Below, one piece after another: positions 20,700 through 32,535 of a DNA stretch of 64,000 nt. The DNA lies in the NCBI GenBank assembly GCA_963920575.1, contig OY986970.1:15397588-15461587 (forward strand), written 5' to 3'. The position numbers and the translations under genes are program-made. The notes beneath the pieces were generated by a model. It was not told the origin of the DNA, searched no databases, and saw nothing but the letters and a program-made list of their open reading frames with translations. The DNA is from Narthecium ossifragum (taxonomy: Eukaryota > Streptophyta > Magnoliopsida > Dioscoreales > Nartheciaceae). The stretch's first letter is position 1, and each line of letters opens with the position of its first letter.

Positions 20700-21935
20700 G
20701 ACGCTGATACTGAAGCCAACCCGGCCGCCTCTACTGGCCTCCACTGCCACTGCCACGGCCTCCACCTCGCAGCGTCGCGCACTCTCGACGAAAGTGACCC
20801 AGTTGGCCACACGGATAGCACGAACCCGGCACTGGGCCTGCCTGCACTCAAAGGACGTCACAGGTCTCTACTCTGCCTGCTGGATCTGACCAAACCCTGC
20901 GAACGCCTCCTACTGAGGCTCCCCCCTCCGGAAACCGCTCGTCGGATCATCCTCCGCAAACTCCTCCTCTGCCTCCGAGAGGGGCTGGTCCTCGTCGTGC
21001 CCACCGACTGACTGCTCCAGCTGCTCATACTCTAAGAACTGCTGATCGGGATCATCCTCATCATTCGCCCCCTCCTCTGCCTCTGGACTGTCTCCACCGA
21101 CGTCCTCTGGCTGGTGCTGATAGGGCTGATGGCGTCGTGAACGGGCCTCCCCCGCCACGGTCCTACTCCACCCTGAGCCTACTGCGGCTGGCCGGCGCGC
21201 CCTAACCTCGAGGGGAATACTGACTGAACTGCCCTAGGCCCTGCCTCCAGCAATATGGCCTCTACTGACAAGGCACAATTCACCACCTCCCTGAGAGCGC
21301 TAGCAAACCGCGGCGCCATCAGAAGCCTGATCTCGGGCCGTAGCCCCCACTGGACCGGCGAACCTGACGAGCCTAGTGAACCTAGCTGCATACTGTGCCA
21401 CTGACTGAGTAACCTGGGAGATGCTGAGGTACTCCCGAACCAAGGCCTGACGCGCACTCTGAGGGAAGTATGCGTCGAGAAAAGACGAACGAAACATGTC
21501 CCACCAGGGGTCACTCCCGCTCCTGACGGTCAAGACAACACTCCACCAGTCCAAAGCATCCCCGTCGAGCTGGAACGCCGCCAGTCTGACCCGAACCCGA
21601 TCATCCTGGATGAACAAAGCGTCGAGGACACGACTGACTCCTCTCAGCCAGTCGTCCGCTACTGCCGGATCACCCTCAACACCACTGAACCTGGGCGGGT
21701 TCAGCTCCTAGAAGGTGATCACCGCTGCCGTCACAGCGCGTTCGCTAAGTGGCGGAAGAACCCTCTCGGCGAAAAGAGAGGCTTTTTCCCCCACCGCGAA
21801 CTCAACACTCATCTCTGGTGCTGGTGGAGAGTCTCGAGGCAAAGCTGTCGCGGCTATTGGAGCCTGTCGGGCGATGCGCTGCTCACGCGACCGGCCACGA
21901 CTCACAACGGAACGACGTACCCGACTCCTCGGCAT
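20700..21935 (-). pseudogene. gag of Tekay-like element (T5), frameshifted
   Basis: The minus-strand ATG at about 21935 opens a basic start (MPRSRVRRSVVSRGRSR). Then follow a block ending LNPPRFSGVEGDP, the retrotransposon capsid domain (FQLDGDALDWWSVV, then SFLDAYFPQSARQALVREY, then QYAARFTRLVRFAG; 21617-21300), and WGLRPEIR. A CCHC zinc knuckle (C-x2-C-x4-H-x4-C, CYPCGQLGHFRREC) lies at 20779-20820. At least two frame changes and a stop near 21708 break it. Gag would form the virus-like particle and bind RNA. The neighbouring PBS at 22123-22134 fixes the orientation. Confidence 0.88.
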
Positions 21936-22122
21936 CTGCACCCCCACCAGAAACAACAAGCATCCACTTGTTTGAAACACAAGACAAAGCAGCACAACAT
22001 AAAGCGGAAAAGCATAACACATCACAGAAGAGCATGCACGGATGTTCTAGACATAGAACTAACCCATTCCACGCTCAATCTCAACCGAATCCTGATCCTA
22101 AACCCTGGGATCTACAACCTAT

Positions 22123-22134
22123 GCTCTGATACCA
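22123..22134 (-). other. Primer binding site of T5 gag (minus), not joined to a proper 5' LTR
   Basis: TGGTATCAGAGC on the minus strand is a perfect initiator-Met site. Two or three bases to the right, a minus LTR end should begin; instead the middle of a plus-strand LTR does. Confidence 0.85.
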
Positions 22135-22136
22135 AG

Positions 22137-23242
22137 CTGCGGTCGACGGTCGCGGTACCGTCGTAATGCCGAGACCCACTGTGGATCGGCTGGCAGCGGT
22201 CCGTAGTACCGCTGCAGCGATCCGTAGTACCGCTGCAGCGATCCGGTTGACTTATATGATGTTTGCCATACTGTTGCATGCTTTACTTCTTATCTGTGTA
22301 TGTCATAGCATGCATTGTTGTTTTGTGCATTAGTTGCATTGGTTAGGGCGTGGGTGATCCTTGGGTCGCCGTCCCGAGGCTGGAAGCTCAGACTTAGCCT
22401 TAGGACCAGGGTTGGGTAGTTTGGACCCGGTTTGAATTTTGGTGTCCAGTCGAATTTGATGATAGGCCTCGAGGACTGGCACACCTGTTGCTTGATGATG
22501 ATTAGAGGTCGTGTCGGCCTCAAGTCAGGTGTTGAGGGTGCCACCGGTGGCCGGACTTGTACTTGGGGGGGCCGGGAGGGTTAGTTCGGCCCAAGCAGTG
22601 TCTGTTCCTGCCAGTAGAGGATCAGTGTGGGCCCAGTCCGTGTTGGGTGACCGCATCTGGCACCCTGTGACACTAGGTGTATCCAGGATGGGCCTAGTCC
22701 GTTGGGGTGACTATAGTTGGATATGCCTAGAGACACCGGTGAGGGGTTATGGGACCCTTGTAGCACACTCGAGTCTGCCTTGAGGGCGACAATGTTGTGT
22801 TTCCCTCTTCCTTCTGTGTGGCGTAGTGTAGATCCCTACTGAGCTTATTGCTCACACCTACCCGGGCTGCGTTTTGCAGGTGCAGGCGTCAGTTCTTCTT
22901 CTGTGGCCCCTACCGGGCAGTTGGTCGGCGGTGCGGCGGCGCCTGGTGGACTTTAAGAGGTGGCGATCTTTATTGCTTTTACCTTTGGTTAGTTAGTCTC
23001 CTACGGGAGTAATGTTGTACTCGAATTTTTCCCCTCTCCGAGGATATGTGTATTAAACACTTTGAGTTTTAAATCTGTGGTTCGAGGTTCTGCTAATTGT
23101 TGTTTTAAATTGAGGGTGCTTTTGGTGAGTTGTTAGGGAGACCAATAGGTTAGAGGGAACCCTCGCCGTCTTTTTCCGCGTTTTGCAGGTTCCGGTTCGC
23201 GTCGCCCGGCCCGGTTGGGCTTTCGCGGGTCGGGGGGCGACA
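22137..23242 (+). mobile_element. Right half of a Tekay-like LTR, plus strand
   Basis: It starts mid-LTR at the CGGTCGACGGTCGCGGTACC block, contains a 21-bp tandem duplication (22203-22244) and ends GGGGGGCGACA. Other T LTRs have the same order of blocks from the CGGTACCGTCGTAATG motif to their end. Confidence 0.85.
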
Positions 23243-24786
23243 TTATTTGTCTCCCTAACAGTTCACCAAAAGCACCCCCCAATTAAAAGACAATAATTTA
23301 ATGAAACCTCGAACCACAGATTTACGAACTCAAAAAGATTTAATATACATATCCTCGGAGAGAGGGAGATTAAAACACAACATTACTCCCGTAGGAGACT
23401 ATCTAACATAAGATAAAAAGCAGTAAAGGATCACCACCTCTCAGACTCCGCCTGGCGCCGCCGCACCGCCGACCAACTGCCCGGTAGGGCCACAGAGGAA
23501 GAACTGACTCCTGCACCTGCAAAACACAGCCCGGGTAGGTGTGAGCACTAAGCTCAGTAGAGATCTACACTACGACACACAGAAGGAAGAGGGAAACACA
23601 ACAGTACCGCCCTCAAGCAAGACTTGGGTGTGCAGCAAGGATCCCATAACCCTTCGCCGGTGTCCCTGAAGGGAGGCCTCAGTCATGGTCTTCCAGCCGA
23701 ATTAGTCACATACTGGGTTGCCCTCAGCGAGGCAGGACACCACACTGCCGTCTCACTAGCAGGCACCAGACTCTGCTAGGCCGGCCACCACACCGCTGGG
23801 TAGGCACCTCTTCCCCCCAAGAGACAATGAACCGGACCCCACAACGTCTGGCTCAAGGCTGACACGACCTATACAATCATCAAGCAATAAGTGCACCAGT
23901 CATCTAAGCCTATCATCGAATCGACTGGACACCAAATTTCGAACCGGGTCCAAACTACCCAACCCCGGTCCTAGGGCTAAATCCGAGCTTCCAGCCTCGG
24001 GATGGCGACCCACAAATCACCCACGCCCTAACCAATGCAACTAATGCCCAAAACAACAAATGCATGCTATCATATACACAAACTGGAGATAGGCATGCAA
24101 CAGTATGGCAAACATCATATAAGTCAACCGGATCGCTGCAACGGTACTTCCGACCGCTGCCAGCCGATTCGCAGCGGGTTCCGGCATTACGACGGTACCA
24201 CGACCGTCGACCGCAAACTACGGCAACGGGAAGCAACCCCGAAAACCGCTGATGAACAGTAGAAATATAATATTATAATTCGACATATAATATTATATTT
24301 AAAACACCAAAAGTTCTCTACTAGAGGCTATTTGACCCCGTCGATCTGACATTCCAAGGACATTGGATTTAAGATCCAACTTAACCACCAGTAGATCTAC
24401 ATGTATGGATCAATATATCCAAAATCCAGAATCATCCAACGGTTAGATTAACGGGAAAACGCTAATCAAAACTACTAATCAAAACTAACTTACCAATTAA
24501 TTCCTGCAACGCAGCCCGCCAGTAAACAATTCATAACAAATTGTAGGAAAATTTGAAAATTATGAAATCAGTTGGGTTAGAGAGTAGATTCAGAGGTCTA
24601 CAACTCTTATGCTCATCACGTACGTACTGGCCGGAAAACTCGCCGCAACCCGGCTGTTCTTCAAGAACAGCAGAAACCGAAAAATCCGAGGTTAATCATG
24701 CATAAAACTTACTAAGATCTTAACCAAAACATATAAGATTTATAACAGAAATTCTACTAAGCATGAGAAATCCAACAAGACAAAGA

Positions 24787-25323
24787 TCAACAAGATCCAA
24801 CGGCTAGATCTAGAGAAAACCAGAAAATAACATCATTAGGTAGAAACCTACCTAACAGCGCTTTCCTCGGCTGATTCCCCGCGAGTTGATCACCAACAAG
24901 GTTCCAAACCACTTCAGGGATCTTCCTCTCATTTTCACAGATCGAACGAACCTTAGAACACCCAAAACGATGGCCGGAGGAGGGAGAACGGAGGAGAAGA
25001 AGCTCGCTTCCGGAAACAGTGGAAGAAAACAGAGCCGCGGGAGAAGAAAGAAAGAAGGAAGAAGAAAGGAGGAGAAGGAGGAGGAGAAGAGGAAGAAAAG
25101 GAGGGAAAAGGGGAAGGGTAAAGCCGGGGGAAGGGGGAAAAAGAGAAAGGACGGGAGGGAAAGTCCTTCCCCTTTGACAGGAGAGAGCGACGGCCAACGG
25201 CGACAGTCCTCGCGAAGCAGAAAAGCCACCAACGCGAGTCCGATCGATCACTCCAAGGAGCGATCGATCGCTCGCGCCCCGGATCGATCCAAACACCAAG
25301 TCGGATCGATCCGAGCGGGTCAA
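24787..25323 (-). other. Open frame inside T4 LTR, shared with other T LTRs
   Basis: A 178-codon frame in the LTR matches frames in T2 (16678-16250) and T7 (32803-33291). Shared blocks are VGGFS.SRG, CQRG, ENERKIPEVVW/DNERKIPEVVW and GDQ.AGNQPRKA. The middle is Ser/Leu/Pro-rich and comes from C/T-rich DNA that rarely contains stops. It probably lies in the transcribed part of the LTR. It may be a leader ORF or coincidence; no known domain. Confidence 0.35.
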
Positions 25324-25357
25324 AAACCCACCGACTCGCTCACGGGTCCGATCGATC
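25242..25357. repeat. Phased GATCGATC array in T4 LTR
   Basis: 8-mers start at 25242, 25262, 25282, 25304 and 25350: steps of 20, 20, 22 and 46 (twice 23) bp. Flanks here are C/G-rich (CGATCGATCG) rather than A/T-rich as in A1. Confidence 0.85.
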
Positions 25358-27010
25358 GCTCAAGGGTCGTCAGCTGCCCCAAAGGCAAGCTTCCACACTC
25401 CTGAGCTGGAATCTTCCGATCCCGGGTCCACCTAGCCATTTTAAACAAGCACTAACACAAACAAGGTCAGTGTGTACACACGCGGGTGTGAAACAAACCA
25501 ACAAGGCGCAATTTACCAAATTACCCTTGCGGTCTACAACGAGCCACAGGGGTAGAGGGACAGGTCCTCACATCGGGCGTCGGGCGTGACGGAGTGGGGC
25601 GATGGTCACGTCATTCGGATTAGGCAAGGTCGACGACGGCGGTTCGGGCGAGGTCGGCGACGCCATGGCTGACGGCGGGTCGGGCGAGGTTAGCGTGGGG
25701 AGAGGAGAGGGGGACGGCGACGGCGCAGCTGGGGTCGGGCGAGGTCGGCGTCGGGAGAGGAGAGGGGATGGGTGAGGGGAACAGAGAGGGAGAGAGGGGG
25801 ATGGGGATGGGGGAACCGGGTGGTGAGGGGATGGGTGAGGGTGAGGGGTAGTGGGAGAGGGGACGAGGACGGCTGAGAGGGATGGGATGTGAGATGGGAC
25901 TCACGTCCCATGACTCTCTCTCTCTCTCAGCGTGGGCGAGAATCACTGATGGATGGGAATTTTGAAGGGGATGAAATTTCGAGATGGAATCTTGAGATTT
26001 TAGATGGAATCTGGACCGTTGGATGTGTTTGGAGATGAATCTGGACAGCTCTTTATGTCTTATAGTTGTGACATTTTAAAAACCACCCTTTCTTATATAA
26101 TAGATAATCAATCACAGAAATCATGTAGGACTGAAAATACGTCAAGGGAAATCTATTCTTTCAACTCTATTAATAATAAAAAGCAAATTCATAGGATTAT
26201 GTCTTGAGAAGAATACAAGATTCAAACCAAAGAATACAAAAAGTTACACTAGGGTTTCATGAGACCCCTAAGTTTTAAAAATTAGCTACTCATCTTTTGG
26301 GAAAGATCCATATGTGTTGGGAAAGAAGCCATCGATCCTCGCGGAAAGATCTCCGTCTTCAAACCCTAGCCTTCTCCATTTTCTCTCTTATTTTTATCCC
26401 CAAAAGATGAGAAATTCGGATGGAATAATCCTATTTCTAGGAGAAGTCCCCAAATTAGTGTTTTGCCTAAGTTGGACTTGTATTACAACTCAGATTTCCT
26501 GGATTAATTTCTAGCAGTCTATTCCGGTCAGAACTGAGTCTAATCCAGTCGGAATTTGAACATGAGTCCAACATGAACAATGTAGATTATTAAGTCTTCT
26601 GTCTAAGCCTAACAATTTCATAATATTCAGACTTATCTGAAATATTTGGCGAATATTCACCTGAATGTCGACGGACCAATTTCCCAACATCTGTTTATCT
26701 TCATAGTCCTCACAACTGCTATTAATCTGTCTAGACTCTCGCAAAGTGTCCAACATGAACGTTGTTCCTCTTGATGTCGTATAGATGTCCTTCAAATTTC
26801 AGGAATTTAGAATTTCTCTGGAGAGTTTTGCGAATTCTTTTCAAACTGACAGCGAAGCGGCGTAATTTCAACATATTAGCATTTTTCTGTATTTTCTAAC
26901 TTGAATCTTCGTTAAACCTGAAATCAACTAACAAACTATCAAATTCAAACACTCTCGGGCTAACAAAGGAAAATTAAGGGGTTTAATCATGAATATTTAG
27001 TGACTCATCA

Positions 27011-27048
27011 CCCGCCCAACCAGACAGGGTGACACATGTCAGGGAAAC
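27011..27048 (+). pseudogene. Short gag piece of host T3 between B5 and E1
   Basis: A 38-base piece between two LTR insertions. It begins with the probable TSD copy CCCGC. Its link to gag is by position only. Confidence 0.5.
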
Positions 27049-29692
27049 TGTCACGCCCCGACCCAGAAAACCCATCCAGATCGAAGCGTGAGCCACCTAA
27101 ACCTATTTACATCATCAATTGGCGCAACAAGCATATAAATGAACAATTTGGTATCCAGTTCATAAAAATTTCGACAGAATCTCCTCTATAATTATAACAC
27201 AAGTAACCTGTACATTTCATTATATTACAATTTCAACTTGTACAATGCAACAATGGTAAATAACTAACTATTACAATTCTCAAATACAACTGGATCAATA
27301 ATCATACAATTCTGTTCTTGAATACATCAGATTATACATCATTGATTAAAAATGTAAATGAACTGTAAAAGAACTCCTCGAAACTCCAAGTCCTCGATCA
27401 CCTCGGAATATAGCGTCATCTTTTAGAAGATCACCTGAAAGAAGGAACTGCATCGACCTGCATCGTCGATGCAGCCCAGGTAGGGTGAGCAACAATGCCC
27501 AGTAGGGTTCTACTCTACGTCACTTTTAAGGAAAAGGAAACTACAACTGTGTCGTCTCTGTCCAATCCTAAGGCAATAAAGAACAAGTCTGGACAAGGGT
27601 CACGCATCACCAAGCGCCCCTCTACAGATCAGGGAAGGACAAGGGGCAAGTGCATCTCCCGTGCACTCCCACCTCTACAACCCTTAACAGGATAACATCC
27701 ACTGCGCTTAGTGATTGACGCAGAGAATGACATGACCTCTACACCTCAATACCACAATTCAAATGGGCATATCTATATAACAACCTCAATCAACACAAGA
27801 TCATAAACACACAATCTCGCCCTAGTCCTTCTACCCAGACCTTCGTCCTAGGGCTAGATCCGGGCTACCCGAGAACCCCGGATCGGTGATTGAATCCATC
27901 GCCTACCACTTAGCCTGAATGCCTCTAATGCAATCATCATGCATGAGTCTATTCAAACAACTAGGCCTAGGTGTCTATACATGACATCTCATCAAGCATG
28001 TCTAATTTAGCATATAAGATATAAAAGAGAGCTAAGCTATTTCAGTTTTATCACGTTTCAATCCAAATTTCGGCATTACAACGACATGTACCGACGTCAG
28101 CCAGAAATTGTACAATGGGGCACACCCCAGCTAATCACTTCACAGGGTACCACTGGCTCACAACATAAACATTCCCATACAAAGAAATAGAAACGGGCAC
28201 ACCGCCGGCCCTAGACTTGAACATTATATAAACATGATATAAGATACATATTTAAGGTAGTCAACCAACATGATCATTGAAGAGAAATTAACAAAATATA
28301 GTATTTGAATGACCATTAACTAAATGAATCAAATGATATAATGATCAAAACCAATCACGGATAATACACGATGGCAAGAATCAACTTAGTGACACTTAGA
28401 AACAGTCGATAGCTATTGGAAACAAGAAGCTAGGTTAATCAACTATCGCAACGGGAACAATCAATAACAAAAACATCACTAACAGAACTCAAGCATCCAA
28501 CCCGTTGATCCTCACCAGAGAATCCTAGCAAGGCTACGGCAGCAACAAGGGGGCGTCAATGGGGAGGACAGGGCATGACACAGCTGGGCATAGCATCACT
28601 GGGAAGAAAGAGAAAGGGTCATCGAAAATCGAAGGCAGCATAGTCTGGCATCACCAGGAGGTAAGAGGGAAGAGTCGCCGGCAATAGGGCTTGACATTTC
28701 CGGGGAAAGATGGAGGAAAGATGTCGGGATCAGGACATCATCCGAAGCTCCAAACAAAGCATCGCTTAAAAAAAACAGAGGAAAGAACCATCGGGAAACA
28801 ACCAAGCCGGCAAACTAGGCCTCGCCAGAAAACAGGGCAACATCGCCGGAAACATGGGAAAAGAAGGGTGCCGGAAATAGAACAAGCACCAAATCGGAAT
28901 CAAGCAAATTGTAGCATCAAAGGCCTTGCCAAAAAAACAGAGCATGGGAACAGGGAAGAGATCCAAACATCTCACGCACACAAACATCTAATCACGTTCA
29001 TAAGATCCTAATAAAGGTTAGGGTAGGAGCCGTACCTCTGAATCGCTTCTCCCTCTTCTTCTTCTTCTTCTCCGGCCGCAAGCACCGCCGGCGCACGCCT
29101 CAGACTCCTCTGGTCACGGTTGAGCACCTCCGCTGGTTCCACTCCTCAGCCGTCGAACACCGACGCCATTGATGTCGTCCTCCTTGCCGCGGTAGCCGTC
29201 GCCAAACGGGATCCTCCTCCGGCCGCCAAACACCGACGTCGTACTCTCCTCTCTTTTCCTTCCTTTCTCTTCTCTCTCAGCTGACCGCCCCTTATTTTCT
29301 CTCTCCACGTGACTTGAAAGGGCTACAGTGCCCTAGGTATTAGTGGTTTTAAACAGGTTTTTATATACTTATTTACTAAGTTGTCTCCTAACCGTCCGAT
29401 CGATCAAACTAGATCCTGACCGTTCGATCGGCCGAACCTGATCTTGACTATTTGATCACCAGATCCTGCGATCCGGGGCATTCCTAAGGGTTTAATAAAA
29501 CACAAGTATCATTATATGGCCGTGTGTGCTACGCGTGTGTGGAACCAACTCCACAAGAGTAATTTACCAAATTACCCTCGGAGCCGCAACAATCAACGAG
29601 GATCACGAAGCAAGGCCAACCGAGTCCAAAGCCAACAGAACCAGACCCGCAACCCAAGCGATCGGACCGGGTTGGAGGTACAGGTCCTCACA
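27049..29692 (-). mobile_element. E-family LTR E1, minus strand
   Basis: Left end TGTCACGCCCCGACCCAG, right end GGAGGTACAGGTCCTCACA: the plus-sense LTR would run TGTGAGGACCTGTACC...GGGTCGGGGCGTGACA. Termini resemble the T family but the interior differs. Length is 2.64 kb. Flanking 5-mers GAAAC and GAGTC do not match, unlike E2, so this may be the product of recombination between two E copies, or the TSD has decayed. Weak GATCGATC/TCGATCGG sites lie at 29395-29440, near the U3 start. Confidence 0.8.
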
Positions 29693-29836
29693 GAGTCAGA
29701 GCTAGGTGGGTTGAGCCATCACCTATGACGGTTTCGGTCGCACGGGAGGAGGCCTTTCTTGCCGAGGAGAGGGTCCGCGCTGCTGTCGACGGGCGGGCCG
29801 CTGCGGCGGTCATGATGGATTTCCAGCGGCTGAACC
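29693..29836 (+). pseudogene. gag piece of host T3
   Basis: An open plus frame (MTVSVAREEAF, EERVRAAVDGRAAAAV, FQRLNL) matches the segment before the capsid domain in the T5 gag. It is interrupted at 29837 by solo LTR T6. The GAACC at its end is the TSD. Confidence 0.8.
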
Positions 29837-32133
29837 TGTCGTGCCCCGACCCGCGAAGGCCGAACCGGGCCAGGCGACGCGAACCGGAAACTAAATAATT
29901 GCGGAATAATTTTGGCGAGGGTTCCCTCTAGCTTACTGGTTTCCCTAAACAATTCAAAAGCACCCTTATTTAACAATAATTCCAAACCTCAAAAGATATA
30001 ATAAGATAATTTTTAAATCCTCAAAAGGGTTTACACAAATATACATCACACTCTTGTAAGAGGCTATCTAATAAAAAGGTAAATAGACGATCACCGCTCC
30101 TCAAGCACCGTCAGACGCCACCGCGCCACCAAGCACCTGCTCGATAGAGGCCACCGAAAAAGAACTCGCGCCTGCACCTGCAAAACGCAATCCGGGTAGG
30201 AGTGAGCACTAAGCTTAGTAGGGTTCTACACTACGACACACAGAAAGGAGGGAACTTAACAATGTCGCCCCCAAGCTAGGCCTAGGTGTGCTACGGGGTC
30301 CCATAACCCCACTAGTGTCTCTAGGTATCCAACCATGGTCACCCTAACGAATTGGGCCCATCCTGAAAACACCTAGAACATCAGGACAAAGACATTGCTG
30401 GGCTGGACAAGTCTCTGCCGGGCAGGCACACCCTCTGCCCAAGGATGAAACGACGACACTGGCTACACCCTCAGCACCTGGCTCGAGGCCGACACGGCCT
30501 CTAAAATCATCGATCAGCATGTATTCAAGTCATCTAAGCCTATCATCGATATCGAGTGAATACTATCATCCAACATGGACCTTGCTACCTGCCACGGTCC
30601 TAGAGCTAAATCCAAGCTACTCGAAAACCTCAGATCGGCGATCAACCCATCGCCCACGCCCTATCCTTATGCATCTAATGCAGAAACAAAAATGCATGCT
30701 ATGATCATGTGCAGGTAAGAAGTAAGCATGCAACAGTATGATAAAATAACATACAAGTCCAACTGGATCGTTGCAGCGATACTACCGACCGCTGCCAGCC
30801 AATCCACAGCGGGTTCCGGCCTTACGACGGAACTGCGACCATCAGCCGCGGACTCCTGCAACGGTAAGCAACCTCGAAAACTCAGATGAACATATAATAT
30901 AATATTATATGTGTTTTGAACATATAATATTATTTAAATCATCAAGATCCTCTAATTAGAGGCTAAGCGATCTCGTCGATCCGATGTCTAAACGATGTCG
31001 GATTCGAGATCCAACTTTGAAAACCGCAGATAAACATGTTGGGATCAACATATCCAAAACTAGGAAACATCCAACGGCTCGATTACCCAAAAAATACTAA
31101 TCAAAACCATTAATCTCACTAATTACCTCTAATTGATGCAACGTAGCCCATCTGTAGGAATCTCTTAACAATTCATAGGAAAATAAGAAAAATTATGAAA
31201 CTGGTTGGGCCTGGGAGCAGACTCAAAGATCTATAACTCTCATATTCATCATAAATCACGATAATGCATGTACAGACCGGAAAACACGCCGTAAGCTGGC
31301 TGTTCTTCAAGAACAGCGAAATTGGAAACTCCGAGTTTAAACATGCTAAAATCCTACTAAAAAGTCAATCAAATCATATGAAACTTAAAACAGTAATTAA
31401 GCTAACAAAGAGCCACACAACAACACCAAGAACACCTAGATCTACCGGCTAGATTAAGAGAAAACCCAAAATAAACTCATGTAGGTAGAAACTTACCGTA
31501 CTGAGCAAACCTCGGCAGAATCCCCGCTATACGAGCACCAAACTGGCTTCAAACCAAGTCAAGGATCTTTCTCTCGCTGCCACGAATCAACAGAGCCCTC
31601 AAGCACTCAAAAGGATGGCTAGAAGGGAGAGAACGGTGGCTGTTGGAAACAGGAGAAACAGGGTCACGGGAAAGAAGAAGGAAGAAGGAGAAGGAAGATG
31701 AAGAAGAAAGAGAACGAAGGAGGAAGAAAAAGGAAGAATCTGGGGAAGAAGAAGGGGATAAGGGAGAGGAGAGAAGATTTTTCTTCTCACTCTCTGATAG
31801 CGGAGAGTGATGGCCAACGGCGGACGTCCACTCAGAAATCCACCGTCTCAACTTTCTGGCACAAGAAGATCGATCCCTTAGCAAGGGAAGATCGATCTCC
31901 TTTGCGCAGAAAGTCAAACTTGGGATAAAACACAAGCCCAAGCTCAGATCTTTTGATCCTTGGTCCACCTAACTGTTCTAATCAAACACTAATACAAACA
32001 CGGTCAGTGTGTGCACACGTGGGTGTGAAACAAACCGACAATGCGCAATTTACCAAATTGCCCTTGTGGTCCATAACGAGTCATGGGCCCAAACCAGGCG
32101 TTCGACCCAGGAGTAGAGGGATAGGTCCTCACA
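29837..32133 (-). mobile_element. Tekay-like solo LTR T6, minus strand
   Basis: Left end TGTCGTGCCCCGACCC, right end GTCCTCACA, flanked by the perfect 5-bp TSD GAACC (29832-29836 and 32134-32138). Length is 2297 bp. It carries the near-palindrome GCTGTTCTTCAAGAACAGC at 31299, AT palindromes near 30893-30930 and a short GATCGATC pair near 31869-31895. Confidence 0.95.
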
Positions 32134-32138
32134 GAACC

Positions 32139-32535
32139 TGCCTAGGCTCAGTCGTGAGACTGAAGATCCGACTACAGTGGACGGCTGGCTCATGGGAGTC
32201 ACACGCGTCCTGGACGCTATCTTCATCGAGGATGACCGGATCTGGGTCACCATCACGGCGTTTCAATTCGGCGGAGACGCTCTTGACTGATGGAGCACCG
32301 CCTAGCACACCAGTGGCGGAGAGGAGCCGCTGTGGGAGGAGTTCACGGCGTTGTTCTTGGATGCGTACTTCCCAGAGAGTATGCGTGACGCCTTGTCCCG
32401 TGAGTACCAGTCACTTCTGTAGGGTACTCGGTATGTTCAGCAGTATGCCACCCGGTTCACACATCTGGTCCGTTTTGCTAGGGCAGTGGCAGCAGATCCG
32501 ACAGCAAGGGCACGACAGTTCGAGTGGGGACTTCG
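32139..32535 (+). pseudogene. gag capsid region of host T3
   Basis: It continues the frame of 29693-29836: LSRETEDPTTVDGW, then IFIEDDRIWVTITAFQFGGDALD, then LFLDAYFPESMRDALSREY, then YATRFTHLVRFARAV and FEWGLR. This is the retrotransposon capsid domain. Stops (TGA at about 32288, TAG at about 32309 and about 32419) show decay; several are Trp-to-stop or Gln-to-stop changes as expected from C-to-T deamination. It is cut by solo LTR T7 at the TSD CTTCG. Confidence 0.88.

Larger units (their letters stand above)
19677..23242. mobile_element. T5: Tekay pieces with inverted LTR halves around an assembly gap
   Basis: Both ends are LTR U5 ends: TGTCGCGCCCCG at 19677 (minus LTR) and GGGGGGCGACA at 23242 (plus LTR). 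Probable TSDs CTATT/TTATT flank it with one mismatch. Inside are a minus LTR up to the gap (19677-20452), 200 N, a minus-strand gag with PBS (20653-22134), then the right half of a plus-strand LTR (22137-23242). A normal element has direct, not inverted, LTRs. Either a rearrangement or a mis-join around the gap explains this. Confidence 0.75.
19576..25572 (-). mobile_element. Tekay-like solo LTR T4 (minus) inside the Helitron
   Basis: Left end TGTCGCGCCCCGACCCGCG at 19576, right end GTCCTCACA at 25572, flanked on both sides by the 5-bp TSD TCGGG (19571-19575 and 25573-25577). The LTR itself is 19576-19676 plus 23248-25572, about 2.4 kb. A second structure (19677-23242) is inserted 101 bp from its U5 end. 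Confidence 0.92.
18380..26104 (-). mobile_element. Non-autonomous Helitron, minus strand, split by a nested T LTR
   Basis: On the minus strand it starts TCTATTATATAAGAAAGGG, preceded by A, and ends GGGTATTTACTAG, followed by T. These are the Helitron hallmarks: 5' TC, 3' CTAG, A^T target, no duplication. An imperfect stem (CCATG/CACGG) lies about 10 bases before the CTAG end, the usual place for the terminator hairpin. The exact empty site is reconstructed from B LTR copies. Without the 6-kb T insertion (19576-25577) it is about 1.7 kb. No Rep/helicase domain is seen. It contains a 28-bp minisatellite and two direct copies of its 5'-side sequence (18806-18892 and 25930-26040). Confidence 0.8.
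17836..27010 (-). mobile_element. B-family solo LTR B5 (minus), interrupted by a Helitron
   Basis: The left part (17836-18379) and right part (26105-27010) together make one full minus-strand B LTR: TGATCGCTCGCGAACG at the left (reverse of the U5 end) and AGTGACTCATCA at the right (reverse of the LTR start). Flanks CCGGC (17831-17835) and CCCGC (27011-27015) are a probable TSD with one mismatch. Joining across the Helitron gives CTCTATAATCAATC, against CTCTACAATCAATC in the uninterrupted LTR at 36007-37458 (reverse strand), so nothing was lost on insertion. Confidence 0.87.
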
